Part shown: piece by piece, positions 25,220 to 33,852 of the stretch
Layout of the letters: every line of letters starts with the position of its first letter
Position numbering within the stretch: the stretch's first letter is position 1
From: Anaerocolumna aminovalerica
GTDB lineage: Bacteria; Bacillota; Clostridia; Lachnospirales; Lachnospiraceae
Length of the DNA stretch: 64,000 nt
NCBI RefSeq assembly: GCF_900115365.1
Contig: NZ_FOWD01000003.1
Location: 62,001-126,000, forward strand
Reading direction: 5' to 3'
The notes under the pieces: model-generated
The model's input: the letters and a program-made list of their open reading frames with translations, nothing else
What the model was told of the DNA's origin: nothing
The model's database searches: none
Program-made: the position numbers and the translations under genes

Positions 25220-25245
25220 CTTAACTTACCTGTTCATAAGTTAAG
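25220..25245 (-). promoter_or_regulatory. hairpin upstream of lspA
   Basis: The perfect 9-bp stem CTTAACTTA/TAAGTTAAG with an 8-nt loop lies about 17 nt before the lspA start. No clear T-run follows, so a role in translation or mRNA stability is as likely as termination. Confidence 0.4.
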
Positions 25246-25359
25246 ATTTATATCATAATAGTGTTTATGATATTTTCTTTATAATATAGCATGGAGTTCT
25301 GATCCATGCAGTTCATTGAGCTGTGGCCTGATTCGGTCTATATACGAGTAATATGAATT

Positions 25360-26448
25360 TTATTTTAATATAAATCGAATTCCATCCATAAGCTCTTCCT
25401 GTGTAACAGATGTATCCATAAATGCCTGCCCTATTTCTGATAATAATATAAATTTTAATTTTCCAAATTCCATCTTTTTATCATGAGCAGTAGCTTGAAA
25501 GATTTCTTCCGGGTCTATTCCGGATACCTTAACAGGTAAATCAAAGCTGCTGATAAAACCAATTATATTATCCAGCTCTTCTTTTAAAAGATACCCTCTT
25601 TTATAAGAAATATAACAGGAAGCAGCCATACCCACAGCTACACATTCTCCATGCAAAAGACTAAAGTTTGTCAAATTTTCAACAGCATGGCCGATGGTAT
25701 GCCCAAAGTTTAATAAAGCACGCTCTCCAAGTTCTTTGGGATCTTTTTCTACTACTTCCCGTTTAATCAGGCAGCTTCTATATATCATTTCTTTCATCAC
25801 TGGAATATCACGGGATTTTATCTCATCTTTGTGGTCTTTCAACCATTGATAGTAATCCGGTTCTTTTATTAAACCATGTTTTATTATCTCTCCTAAGCCT
25901 GCATAATATTGTCTATTGCTAAGGGATTCTAAAGTACTTAGATTTATATAAACAGATTCAGGTTGGTGAAATGCTCCAATCATATTTTTATAGGATTGAA
26001 AATCAACACCGGTTTTTCCACCGATACTGCTGTCTACCATTGCCAATAATGAGGTAGGCATTTGAATAAATCCAATTCCCCTTAAGTAGGTGGCAGCGGC
26101 ATATCCTGTTAGATCACCTGTCACACCACCACCTAAAGCAATTAAAAGGTCTTTTCGGTCAAATTTTGCCCTTATGAGATGCTCATATAAAGAATATACT
26201 GTATCCAGGTTCTTACTGTCCTCTCCTGATCTAAACACAAAAGTCTCTACTGTTTTGGCGTGCTCCTTTAATAAACTCCTTAATTCCTCCATGTAAAGCT
26301 TGCTGACATTGGTATCAGAAACAATACAGAGTTTAAGATTTTCCGTTCCCAATTTATCTAATTCTTCTATCAATTGAACATAGTCATTTTCTATAAGAAT
26401 ATCATAAATTGGCTTATTATTATAATTAACAGTAATGCTGGAATTCAT
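25360..26448 (-). CDS. aroB: 3-dehydroquinate synthase
   Basis: This is the second step of the shikimate pathway: it converts DAHP to 3-dehydroquinate using NAD and a divalent metal. Hallmarks are SGEDSKNLDTV, the NAD-binding GGGVTGDLTGYAAATYLRG (near residue 105), PTSLLAMVDSSIGGKTG, and the metal ligands in GLGEIIKHG and NFGHTIGHA. There are 362 residues from the ATG at 26448. A GTG three codons earlier is possible but has no better ribosome site. The gene stands apart from other aro genes, next to divIVA. Confidence 0.95.
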   Translation of the reverse strand: MNSSITVNYNNKPIYDILIENDYVQLIEELDKLGTENLKLCIVSDTNVSKLYMEELRSLLKEHAKTVETFVFRSGEDSKNLDTVYSLYEHLIRAKFDRKDLLIALGGGVTGDLTGYAAATYLRGIGFIQMPTSLLAMVDSSIGGKTGVDFQSYKNMIGAFHQPESVYINLSTLESLSNRQYYAGLGEIIKHGLIKEPDYYQWLKDHKDEIKSRDIPVMKEMIYRSCLIKREVVEKDPKELGERALLNFGHTIGHAVENLTNFSLLHGECVAVGMAASCYISYKRGYLLKEELDNIIGFISSFDLPVKVSGIDPEEIFQATAHDKKMEFGKLKFILLSEIGQAFMDTSVTQEELMDGIRFILK

Positions 26449-26498
26449 AAATAACACCTGTGCCTTTCTAAATGGTCTTATGTATAGAATAAGTTTAT

Positions 26499-27263
26499 TT
26501 ATAACTGTTCCTCTTCCTCTACATTAAGAAACTCAAAGTCGTCATAAATATCATTTTTCTGCCTGTCCATTTCATCATTCCTTGGGGAATCTGTGGAATC
26601 ATCTTTTTCCATGCCATTTTGAGCATTATCCGGCATGTCAGTTACGGTGTCCTTCTGAGCGATTTGAACATCTTTTTTTACGTTGCTTTGTGTATCTGTT
26701 TGAGCATCCTTTTGTGTGTTTTTTGGCTTATCTGTTTGGGCATCTTTTTGCAAATTATTATATTTATCTTCTTTCCTATCATCCTTTTGATTCAGGAATG
26801 CATCCAGATTTGCAATATGTATATTAAAGGCATCAGACTCTAATAATTCTTCTTGAGCTTTTGCTAAATATTTAAATTGAGCCTTATATGCTTCATATTG
26901 TCTCACTATTTGTATAGTCTGCTGGTGAATCTTATCCAATTCATTCTGTGCATCCATAAGAATAAGTTTTGCTTTTGCCCGTGCCTCTTCTTTAATGGCA
27001 TGTGCCTCCTGCCTTGCAGCTTCTTTGGTCTCTTCTGCCGTTTTTTCAGCCAGAACTAATGCCTTTTGAATAGTCTTCTCGATGGTTTTATAATAATTAA
27101 TACCTTCATTAAGTACATTACATTTATCTTTTAATTCAATATTTTCTTTATATAAAGTTTCATAGTCACCAAGTAAAGAACTTATGAAATATTCCACATC
27201 CTTTTTATCAAAGCCGATCCCTGTTTTAAATGTTTTACTTTGTAATTCAATTGGTGTTATCAT
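26499..27263 (-). CDS. divIVA: DivIVA-domain protein
   Basis: The N-terminal membrane-curvature-binding segment (ITPIELQSKTFKTGIGFDKKDVEYFI) is followed by a long coiled coil to about residue 150. The C-terminus is low-complexity, with imperfect QKDAQTD-type repeats and an acidic end. DivIVA proteins mark poles and septa and recruit division or sporulation partners. The neighbourhood ylmH-yggT-sepF-yggS upstream is the classic division cluster of Gram-positives. The hydrophilic repeat tail is longer than in Bacillus. The ATG is preceded by AGGAGG. Confidence 0.9.
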   Translation of the reverse strand: MITPIELQSKTFKTGIGFDKKDVEYFISSLLGDYETLYKENIELKDKCNVLNEGINYYKTIEKTIQKALVLAEKTAEETKEAARQEAHAIKEEARAKAKLILMDAQNELDKIHQQTIQIVRQYEAYKAQFKYLAKAQEELLESDAFNIHIANLDAFLNQKDDRKEDKYNNLQKDAQTDKPKNTQKDAQTDTQSNVKKDVQIAQKDTVTDMPDNAQNGMEKDDSTDSPRNDEMDRQKNDIYDDFEFLNVEEEEQL

Positions 27264-27273
27264 ATGCTTCCTC

Positions 27274-28035
27274 CTAAGTATATTTTAATATTAAACAATA
27301 GTATCTGCCTTTTTTGGTCTGACTTTGCAATTCTTTATAAATGAATTTGCCATGTCCTCTTACAGATACTGTTTCACCTTCTTTTAGTACATAACTGTTT
27401 GATTCCACAAGACGGCCATCTACAAACACGTTTCCGCTGCTTATAAGACTTAGCATACTGCTTCTGGAAGAACCAAAAGCAAGTGCAATTATAGAATCCA
27501 GTCTTGGAGACGAAACGGTTCCCCTGATTTCTTTAAAGGAAGGACGAACCTCCGGTGCTTCCTCGTTCATTCTTTCGCATTGAATGGAGGTATGTTTTAC
27601 TTTTTCTAAGTTATCTATAATAAACGAACTTATTCCGGATAAACAAAATATATATCCTTCTTTTTCTTTCACCAAAATATCACCAATTTTACTACGTTCT
27701 AATCCTAAGTTCATAATGGCACCTAGGAAATCTCTGTGGGTTAAATCATCACTGAATTTTTTATTTAAAGGTTTTATTCGAATACAGGTAATGTAACTGG
27801 AAAAAGCCTTTACAGATTCATCTCCGTAAAAGCATATAACATTTCGCTCTGCGCCTTCGTATCCACCATATAATTGATAGTTTATATAAGGTAATTCATT
27901 ATTCATACTTTTAAATATACTGATTTCGTTTAAATTCAAAAAGTCAGTATACGTAGCCATGCCTTTCCTATCAGCAACTTTTGCCAATTCCATAATTCGT
28001 TTTCTTAATAACAGTTCCTCTTTATCCTTACTCAA
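27274..28035 (-). CDS. ylmH: YlmH-family RNA-binding protein with S4 domain
   Basis: There are 253 residues. The N-terminal part has the YlmH fold, and the C-terminal S4 domain (SSPRLDSIIALAFGSSRSSMLSLISSGNVFVDG, about residues 175-207) binds structured RNA. YlmH of Firmicutes has been connected with ribosome rescue and with division. The start is TTG at 28035 with AGGAGA 7 nt upstream; no ATG fits. The repeat copy at 28061-28152 separates it from yggT, so it lies within the intercistronic part of this operon. Confidence 0.9.
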   Translation of the reverse strand: MSKDKEELLLRKRIMELAKVADRKGMATYTDFLNLNEISIFKSMNNELPYINYQLYGGYEGAERNVICFYGDESVKAFSSYITCIRIKPLNKKFSDDLTHRDFLGAIMNLGLERSKIGDILVKEKEGYIFCLSGISSFIIDNLEKVKHTSIQCERMNEEAPEVRPSFKEIRGTVSSPRLDSIIALAFGSSRSSMLSLISSGNVFVDGRLVESNSYVLKEGETVSVRGHGKFIYKELQSQTKKGRYYCLILKYT

Positions 28036-28060
28036 AGCTGTCTCCTAACTAAAAACATGG

Positions 28061-28152
28061 TATAATACAAACGGAACGAGAAAATGCGAACTTGTTTGCA
28101 TTTTCTGAGTGGGGTGCCAAGATCATGAACACGCTTTATGCTCATGATATAA
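28061..28152 (-). repeat. third copy of the two-hairpin repeat
   Basis: Read on the minus strand, this 92-bp segment aligns along its length with the units at 4338-4534. It shares ATCATGAxC/GTTCATGAT, GATCTTGGCAC, CTCAGAAAAT and TCGTTCCGTTTGTATTATA. Both stems are preserved: hairpin 1 has one G-U pair in place of A-U, and hairpin 2 uses partly different bases, e.g. GAAAATGC/GCATTTTC. It lies between yggT and ylmH in the same transcription direction. Confidence 0.8.
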
Positions 28153-28185
28153 GATGATTCTTAATTGTATATCTTTCCCTCTGAT

Positions 28186-28449
28186 TTATGCAATAAGCTG
28201 GGATAACACATTTTGAAGATAGGATAATATAACAATACCTATAATAGGCGAAAAATCTGAAACAGATGTATTAAAAATTGAACGCTTTAATAAAAACCTA
28301 ATGGGATCAAGAAAGGGATTAATTAATGTTAATAAAATTTTCTTAATCCCATTAGGAATCGGAAACCAGGAAGAAATAATATATACAAATAAAATAATTT
28401 CAATTACATTAAAAAAAACATAAAAGGTTTTATAAATTAAAATATTCAT
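28186..28449 (-). CDS. YggT/YlmG-family membrane protein
   Basis: The 87-residue protein has two membrane helices and the conserved central motif SSWFPIPNGIKK...INPFLDPIRFLLK of the YGGT family. It sits between sepF and ylmH, as usual in Gram-positives. A role in division or membrane-protein assembly is suggested by genetic neighbourhood and by the plastid homologue; the biochemical activity is unknown. The start is ATG. Confidence 0.9.
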   Translation of the reverse strand: MNILIYKTFYVFFNVIEIILFVYIISSWFPIPNGIKKILLTLINPFLDPIRFLLKRSIFNTSVSDFSPIIGIVILSYLQNVLSQLIA

Positions 28450-28472
28450 ATTTAAGTCCTTATAGTTATATT

Positions 28473-29042
28473 TTAAAATTCTCTATTCAAAGTGGGTACT
28501 TCAAATCCATCACTTTGAACCAAATCAAGATAATCACCGGAAATATCAACAGAATCAGGTGATATAATGAATATGTAACTGGAAATCTGATGTAACTTAC
28601 CATTCAAAGCATATACGGAACCTGAAACAAAGTCCATAATCCTCTGAGCCAGATCAACATCAATCCCCTCTAAATTAATAACAGCTGCACGGTTAGATAA
28701 CAGCATATCACAAATATCCTGAGAATCTTCAAAGGTAGTAGGTTTCATAATGCAGACTTCAAATCCCTTGGGTGTTGTTCTAATGGGAACAACTTTGTTA
28801 TTTGTAGTTCTTTCCATTCTGGTCACCCTTTCTTTTCTAGGTTCTTGGAAGGAAGCACTAAAGTCAGATAATGTTTCTTCTCTTTCCATTGACTGCTGTT
28901 TCAACTTTTGCTTTTCTACTTTACGCTCCATACGCTCGGCACGTTTCGCTTCTTTTTCTTCTAATTCATCATCGTAATCATCGAAATCATCATCTTCGGT
29001 TAATTTAAGTGAATCTAAAATGTTTTTAAATATATTAGCCAT
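28473..29042 (-). CDS. sepF: cell division protein SepF
   Basis: SepF tethers FtsZ filaments to the membrane and bends them into rings at the septum. The N-terminal amphipathic helix (MANIFKNILDSLKL) is followed by an acidic/basic linker (about 20-85) and the C-terminal alpha/beta core (KPTTFEDSQDICDMLLSNRAAVINLEG). The start is placed at 29042, where GGAG lies 8 nt upstream; six extra codons would spoil the amphipathic N-terminus. The 189 aa length is normal. Confidence 0.95.
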   Translation of the reverse strand: MANIFKNILDSLKLTEDDDFDDYDDELEEKEAKRAERMERKVEKQKLKQQSMEREETLSDFSASFQEPRKERVTRMERTTNNKVVPIRTTPKGFEVCIMKPTTFEDSQDICDMLLSNRAAVINLEGIDVDLAQRIMDFVSGSVYALNGKLHQISSYIFIISPDSVDISGDYLDLVQSDGFEVPTLNREF

Positions 29043-29108
29043 ATGCCAATCTCCTATCATGATTATTTATATATACGCTTTATTATGTTTGTAAATATAT
29101 TCCGGTAA

Positions 29109-29810
29109 TTATATAGAATAATTACGCTCACCAAATATACCTGTCCCAACTCGTACTATTGTTGCTCCTTCTTCTATTGCAACTTCATAGTCTCCAGTCA
29201 TCCCCATAGATAATATATCCATATGAACATTATCAATGTTTTTTGATTTTATGTCAATATTTAATTGTCGCAAATTTCTAAAATGAATCCTATTTTTTTC
29301 AGGCTCATCCACAAATGGAGCGATTGTCATAAGACCTTTTATCTGAACATGTTTTAACTTTGATATTTCCATGATCAGAGGATATATATCTTCTGCATAT
29401 ACACCGAATTTAGTATCTTCTTTTGCAATATTAACTTCAATTAAAATATTACTGATTACATTTTTTTTAGCAGATTCTTTATCTATTTGTATGGCAAGCT
29501 TTAAAGAATCAACAGAATGAATAAGCACTGTTTTATCAACAATATATTTTACTTTATTAGTTTGCAAATGGCCTATTAGATGCCAATTTAAATTCTTAGG
29601 TAATACTTCATACTTGGAGGTTAATTCCTGTACTTTGTTTTCACCAAACTCTATTATACCGGCATCCATTGCTTCCTCTATCATAGAGATAGGTTTTGTT
29701 TTACTGACTGCTACTAAAGTAACCTCTTCCCTTGACCGTCCTGCTCTTAAACAGGCAGCATTTATTTTTTCCTCTACGATTTTTAAATTTTCTTTAACCA
29801 ATGGATTCAC
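29109..29810 (-). CDS. YggS/PLPBP-family pyridoxal phosphate homeostasis protein
   Basis: The single-domain PLP barrel of 233 residues carries the cofactor lysine in VAVSKTKP (near residue 36). The typical GENKVQEL, WHLIGHLQTNK and MSMGMTGDYEVAIEEGATIVRVG segments are all present. The family controls free PLP and shows no enzymatic turnover. It sits in the division cluster ahead of sepF, as in Bacillus (ylmE). The start is written as GTG 29810, but AAAGG is only 2 nt away, so TTG three codons later is an alternative. Confidence 0.93.
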   Translation of the reverse strand: MNPLVKENLKIVEEKINAACLRAGRSREEVTLVAVSKTKPISMIEEAMDAGIIEFGENKVQELTSKYEVLPKNLNWHLIGHLQTNKVKYIVDKTVLIHSVDSLKLAIQIDKESAKKNVISNILIEVNIAKEDTKFGVYAEDIYPLIMEISKLKHVQIKGLMTIAPFVDEPEKNRIHFRNLRQLNIDIKSKNIDNVHMDILSMGMTGDYEVAIEEGATIVRVGTGIFGERNYSI

Positions 29811-29842
29811 GACCTTTCATATTTGTTAATATAGTGATGATT

Positions 29843-31225
29843 CTAATAGATAATAGCCTGTTCAACTGCAGTTTTTCCATCCAATGCAATATGATCGTAA
29901 ACAGACAGTCCATATTCAGTATTATCTTTTATGATACAATATTCTTCATTTTTATATAATATTTCAACCCGGCGGAAGGTGGCATAACCTTTATTTACAT
30001 TAAATACACCTTCTAAAGCTTCTTTTGGACCAACCTGATACCGTTCTCCTGATTCAGAACGTATATAGACACCAGGATTTTCAAACAACCTGCCATCTAT
30101 ATATCCTAAAGTTTCAGTCTTATAATATATATCGGTAGGAACAAATACATATTCTGCTTCACCACTATCTGTATTGTAAGATTCTTTCATTATACCAGTA
30201 CTGCCTGAATCACCACCCAGGGTAAAGAATTCCAATGGAATGGTATAAAAATCTTTCTTTACAATTGCCGAAGTAGGTATTTTAAGTCCTTTGGCAGAAT
30301 TGGTTTCCAATTCGATTGATACAAAGCGGTCACTGATATAACGATCCAAATATTTTGTTAAGCTTAGTTTTGCAAAATAATCAGCGCCTTTTTGAAAAGT
30401 GGAGATTGGCACAGTCGTACTTATTTCTGTATCAGTAAAGGTTATTTTAATATTTTCTTTTTCCTGTAATTTCTTATATTGATTTTCATCCAACAAAAGA
30501 ATGATATTCCAATTATTGTTTTTTATGATTCGATAGATAGGACTGTTCTTCTCAACTAATTCCATGGTACGAAGCTGAGTTTTATTATAAGTTTCCGGAT
30601 TAAAGTTCTCCGCTGTAATGGAATCTGTAGTTATATCCTCCATATTATCTATGGTGTAGGAAATAACGCCACTGATTTTGGAATGATTAACTTTTATGGA
30701 ATTACTTGTCCCATTCTCACTCATAATATTATGTAAATTATTTATAAAATTATCATTTGCAATTTCAAGTACCATATTATCCAGTTCATATTTTAAATCA
30801 TATACAGTAGAAAAATTGCTGTTGCTAAAATCATTATGAAAATTCATGATTTCTTTTTTTACTTCCATTGTATTATCAGAGGATATGGTAAGTGCATTTT
30901 CACCATTACCTATTAAATCATAAGACTTTTTATTTTTATCAAGAGTGAAAATGGTGGTATTTTTTGCCACACGGTCTCCATCTCTATGATAATAGTTAAT
31001 ATAACCAGCGGCACCGGAATAAACTACTTCTTCATTTCTTAGAATTAACCCGTTAAAAACATTATTATCTGCTGTAAATCCTTCTCTTACTTCATAAATG
31101 GATAAATGATCCTTTGTAAGATATATATATACCACACATATAACATAAATAAATATAATAAGAAACACAATCACACCTATATTCACGTTCTTGCGTTTTC
31201 GAAATTTTGTAACTTTTTCTGCCAA
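29843..31225 (-). CDS. HlyD-like membrane-anchored protein
   Basis: The 460-residue protein has one N-terminal membrane helix (about residues 13-37). The extracellular part has a lipoyl/barrel-sandwich-like start (NGLILRNEEVVYSGAAGYINYYHRDGDRVAK) as in HlyD-family adaptors. No ABC or MFS partner lies beside it. The conserved position next to yggS-sepF in this group of Clostridia suggests a cell-envelope or division role, which is inference. The start is TTG at 31225, 7 nt after AAGGAGG; the longer frame would place the ribosome site inside the gene. Confidence 0.75.
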   Translation of the reverse strand: MAEKVTKFRKRKNVNIGVIVFLIIFIYVICVVYIYLTKDHLSIYEVREGFTADNNVFNGLILRNEEVVYSGAAGYINYYHRDGDRVAKNTTIFTLDKNKKSYDLIGNGENALTISSDNTMEVKKEIMNFHNDFSNSNFSTVYDLKYELDNMVLEIANDNFINNLHNIMSENGTSNSIKVNHSKISGVISYTIDNMEDITTDSITAENFNPETYNKTQLRTMELVEKNSPIYRIIKNNNWNIILLLDENQYKKLQEKENIKITFTDTEISTTVPISTFQKGADYFAKLSLTKYLDRYISDRFVSIELETNSAKGLKIPTSAIVKKDFYTIPLEFFTLGGDSGSTGIMKESYNTDSGEAEYVFVPTDIYYKTETLGYIDGRLFENPGVYIRSESGERYQVGPKEALEGVFNVNKGYATFRRVEILYKNEEYCIIKDNTEYGLSVYDHIALDGKTAVEQAIIY

Positions 31226-31450
31226 ATAAAAACCTCCTTCATACAAATAAGCAATCTCTTTTATTGTCCATGATTTTGCTTATGTACTGTATATAAGCCA
31301 TCCTTATGTGTTGCTTATATAGTATCTTCTTTATTATACTTATATTTGAAACATAATGAAAGTACTATTTGTATTTTTTATAAATAACCTTTCGAATATT
31401 GGATAAAAATATGGTAATACTAATTAATGCAACAAAAAGGAGGTAAACAA

Positions 31451-31648
31451 TTGAAAACAGTAGATTATATTGCATTAGTTTTAGTAATCATTGGAGCCAT
31501 TAACTGGGGCCTAATTGGTTTTTTCGGTTTTGATTTAGTCAGAGTAATTTTTGGTGATATGACTATCGTATCAAGAATTTTGTACTCAGTGATAGGCGTA
31601 GCTGGATTATATGCATTAAGCTTCTTTGGAAGAGTTCAAAATGATTAG
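31451..31648 (+). CDS. DUF378 small membrane protein
   Basis: This 65-residue protein has two membrane helices and the family motif LVIIGAINWGLIGFFGFDLV. The function is unknown; it is widespread in Firmicutes. The start is TTG at 31451 with AAGGAGG 7 nt upstream. An upstream ATG (31427) would include the ribosome site in the coding part. It is transcribed divergently from the HlyD-like gene and followed by a strong terminator. Confidence 0.9.
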   Translation: MKTVDYIALVLVIIGAINWGLIGFFGFDLVRVIFGDMTIVSRILYSVIGVAGLYALSFFGRVQND

Positions 31649-31750
31649 TAGTTCAAAATAACAATCCAGTTATAGTTGTTTTAGCTTTAAGTTATACTTA
31701 CTATCATTATAAACAAGAGGTGAATAAGACTTCTTGTGAAGTACAACAAA

Positions 31751-31785
31751 AAGGGACTGATATAAAATCAGTCCCTTGCTGCTTT
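31751..31785. terminator. intrinsic terminator
   Basis: The 10-bp stem AAGGGACTGA/TCAGTCCCTT (31751-31760 with 31768-31777) lies between the converging DUF378 and P-loop genes. TTTT follows after GCTGC on the plus strand. Confidence 0.8.
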
Positions 31786-31856
31786 TAATAAGTAATTTTG
31801 ATTTTATTTTATAACAAATCCGGTAACTGGATTTGTAATTAACCTTTTAGTACACC

Positions 31857-32276
31857 TTATAAGGATACAGAGACAAATTTCTTTGCAGGCTCTGGCAAAT
31901 CTACCTCATCGCGAGATAAACTAAGAATAAAATCTATATTAAATTCATTAGATATATGTTCTAATTTTTCTAGGGTAGGTAATAAATCAGAATTTTCAAT
32001 ATTGGCAAGTTTTAAGAAACTATCTAAGAATATATGTTCCAAATCATGATCTTGTGAAATTAAACCACAGATAAAACCTAAGAATTCGCTACAATTATCA
32101 ATACAGTAAGACTTTACATTAATCAATCGAATCTTATTACTTAATTCATACATATGTTTGTTGTTCTTGTCAAGATAAACAATACTGCCTTTTGCTTCTT
32201 TTACTGCGTTATTAGCTTTTTCAATCAGGATTTTAGTTTTACCTTTTCCTTTTTCACCAGCAATAATCTGTATCAT
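31857..32276 (-). CDS. small P-loop protein, probable nucleotide-binding
   Basis: The 139-residue protein starts with a Walker A variant, IIAGEKGKGKTK (residues 4-15), then a strand ending in YLDKNN and a late FILSLS strand. This is a compact RecA-like half domain without obvious extra domains. It resembles short clostridial proteins sometimes annotated as ATPases; I cannot assign a role. TAAGGAGGAG precedes the ATG. It stands just upstream of nothing obvious on its strand and has a 128-bp gap to dacA. Confidence 0.65.
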   Translation of the reverse strand: MIQIIAGEKGKGKTKILIEKANNAVKEAKGSIVYLDKNNKHMYELSNKIRLINVKSYCIDNCSEFLGFICGLISQDHDLEHIFLDSFLKLANIENSDLLPTLEKLEHISNEFNIDFILSLSRDEVDLPEPAKKFVSVSL

Positions 32277-32404
32277 TATTATCTCCTCCTTAAGATGTGT
32301 ACAAAATATGGTTGATTTAGATAAATATATAATTAATATAGTTTAATTATAGTATATTATCACACAAATTACAACTTAAATTTTTACATTTTAGTAAATT
32401 ATAG

Positions 32405-33367
32405 TTAAGGAATCATATTCAATAATTTTGTCATTTGTGAAAATAAACTGTTACCATCACTTGCTTGCATAATTAATGAAACATAGGATTTGTTATTACT
32501 ATCTTTACTATGTAATATCAGACAGTTTCCGGCTTTACTGGTGGTTCCGGTTTTTCCGCCTGTTACGGTAATACCTTCCGGTGCAGTTTCCAAACCCTTT
32601 AGATAGCGATTGGTGTTTAAAAACTGAACTTCTTTTGGATGATTATCTTTATCGGTATATTGAATAGTATAACTTGCCTGGTTAATAATTGAGACAAATT
32701 TATCATACATAAGTAATTCATTAAAAATTAAATATAAATCATAAGCTGTTGTATAATGGTTGTCATCATGAAGACCATGTGCATTGATAAAATTAGAATG
32801 AACTGCACCAATACTTTTAGCTGTTTCATTCATTAGCTTGGAAAATCCTGCTTCGGAACCGCCTATATGTTCTGCAATAGCGATTCCGGCATCATTGCCT
32901 GAATAAACTAATAAGCTGTTAAGCAATGCATCTAATTTAACTTTGTCCCCCTCTTTAAAGCCACAAAGCTTTGCGCCGCTTTCCGTAATATGAGAGGCAT
33001 TGTAACTTATGGTTACAGTATCATTTAGATCACCCTGTCTTAAAACCACCAAAGCAGTTATCAACTTAGTCAAACTGGCCGGATAGAGACGTTGATAAAC
33101 ATTATTGGCATATAAAACTTCATCATCACTAGTATTAATAATCAGTGATGATGTGGCAGTAATATCTGAATTTTGCATATGATTTAAGTCGTCAGGAATA
33201 ACGGTTAAATCAGTTGCAAAAAATTCAGCTATATCTATATTCTCTGGTTGTTCATATTGATATTCGTCTTGGTTTGATTCCAAATAAGTTAATAAAATAG
33301 TTGGAGTGTTACTACATCCGGTTAAAATGGCAGCTGTTAAAATGACAGCTATAAATTTTTTCTTCAT
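32405..33367 (-). CDS. D-alanyl-D-alanine carboxypeptidase, S11 family lipoprotein
   Basis: This low-molecular-weight penicillin-binding protein removes the terminal D-Ala from peptidoglycan stems. The catalytic triad motifs are SLTK (near residue 96), SGN (near 155) and KTGTT (near 270). The signal peptide ends in lipobox LTGC, so it should be anchored by lipid rather than by the C-terminal helix of DacA. There is no C-terminal PBP5 domain (320 residues). It is the last gene of the shape/division block. GGAG precedes the ATG. Confidence 0.92.
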   Translation of the reverse strand: MKKKFIAVILTAAILTGCSNTPTILLTYLESNQDEYQYEQPENIDIAEFFATDLTVIPDDLNHMQNSDITATSSLIINTSDDEVLYANNVYQRLYPASLTKLITALVVLRQGDLNDTVTISYNASHITESGAKLCGFKEGDKVKLDALLNSLLVYSGNDAGIAIAEHIGGSEAGFSKLMNETAKSIGAVHSNFINAHGLHDDNHYTTAYDLYLIFNELLMYDKFVSIINQASYTIQYTDKDNHPKEVQFLNTNRYLKGLETAPEGITVTGGKTGTTSKAGNCLILHSKDSNNKSYVSLIMQASDGNSLFSQMTKLLNMIP

Positions 33368-33453
33368 GCTTTATCTCCAATTCCATATCTTAAATCCAAG
33401 AAATAATATAAATGGTTAATAAGCAATAAAACAATACAATGATACTTGATTTA

Positions 33454-33852
33454 TTAAGCTTTAAATATTTCTCTCCAATCTAAGTCTCCGCGATCCAGAG
33501 CTTTAATTAACAATTCAGCTGTTGCCAAATTAGTAGCTAAAGGAATGTTGTGTGTATCACATAAACGTACAACATTATTTACATCCGGTTCATGGGATTT
33601 TGAAGTTAACGGATCTCTTAGAAAAATTACAAGATCTATTTCGTTATGTTCAATCTGAGCACCCATTTGCTGCTCTCCTCCAAGGTGACCGGCTAAGTAT
33701 TTGTGAATAGAAAGATTCGTTACTTCTTCAATCAATCTTCCGGTAGTTCCTGTTGCATATAAAGTGTGCTTATTTAAAATACCACGATAAGCGATACAAA
33801 AATTCTGCATTAATTTTTTCTTAGCATCATGTGCTATTAGTCCAATATTCAT
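33454..33852 (-). CDS. mgsA: methylglyoxal synthase with Asp-to-Glu change in the active site
   Basis: The 132-residue protein should convert dihydroxyacetone phosphate to methylglyoxal. The phosphate-binding [10 protein letters not shown] (residues 34-43), FLRDPLT and HEPDV (His98 equivalent) are present. The catalytic-base motif is GGEQQMGA with Glu at residue 60, where the family has GGDQQ (Asp71 in E. coli). FFWDPL is FLRDPL. The enzyme may be slowed or differently tuned. Its start overlaps the rodA stop (TAATG), so the two are translationally coupled. Its place inside a cell-shape operon is unusual in function. Confidence 0.88.
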   Translation of the reverse strand: MNIGLIAHDAKKKLMQNFCIAYRGILNKHTLYATGTTGRLIEEVTNLSIHKYLAGHLGGEQQMGAQIEHNEIDLVIFLRDPLTSKSHEPDVNNVVRLCDTHNIPLATNLATAELLIKALDRGDLDWREIFKA

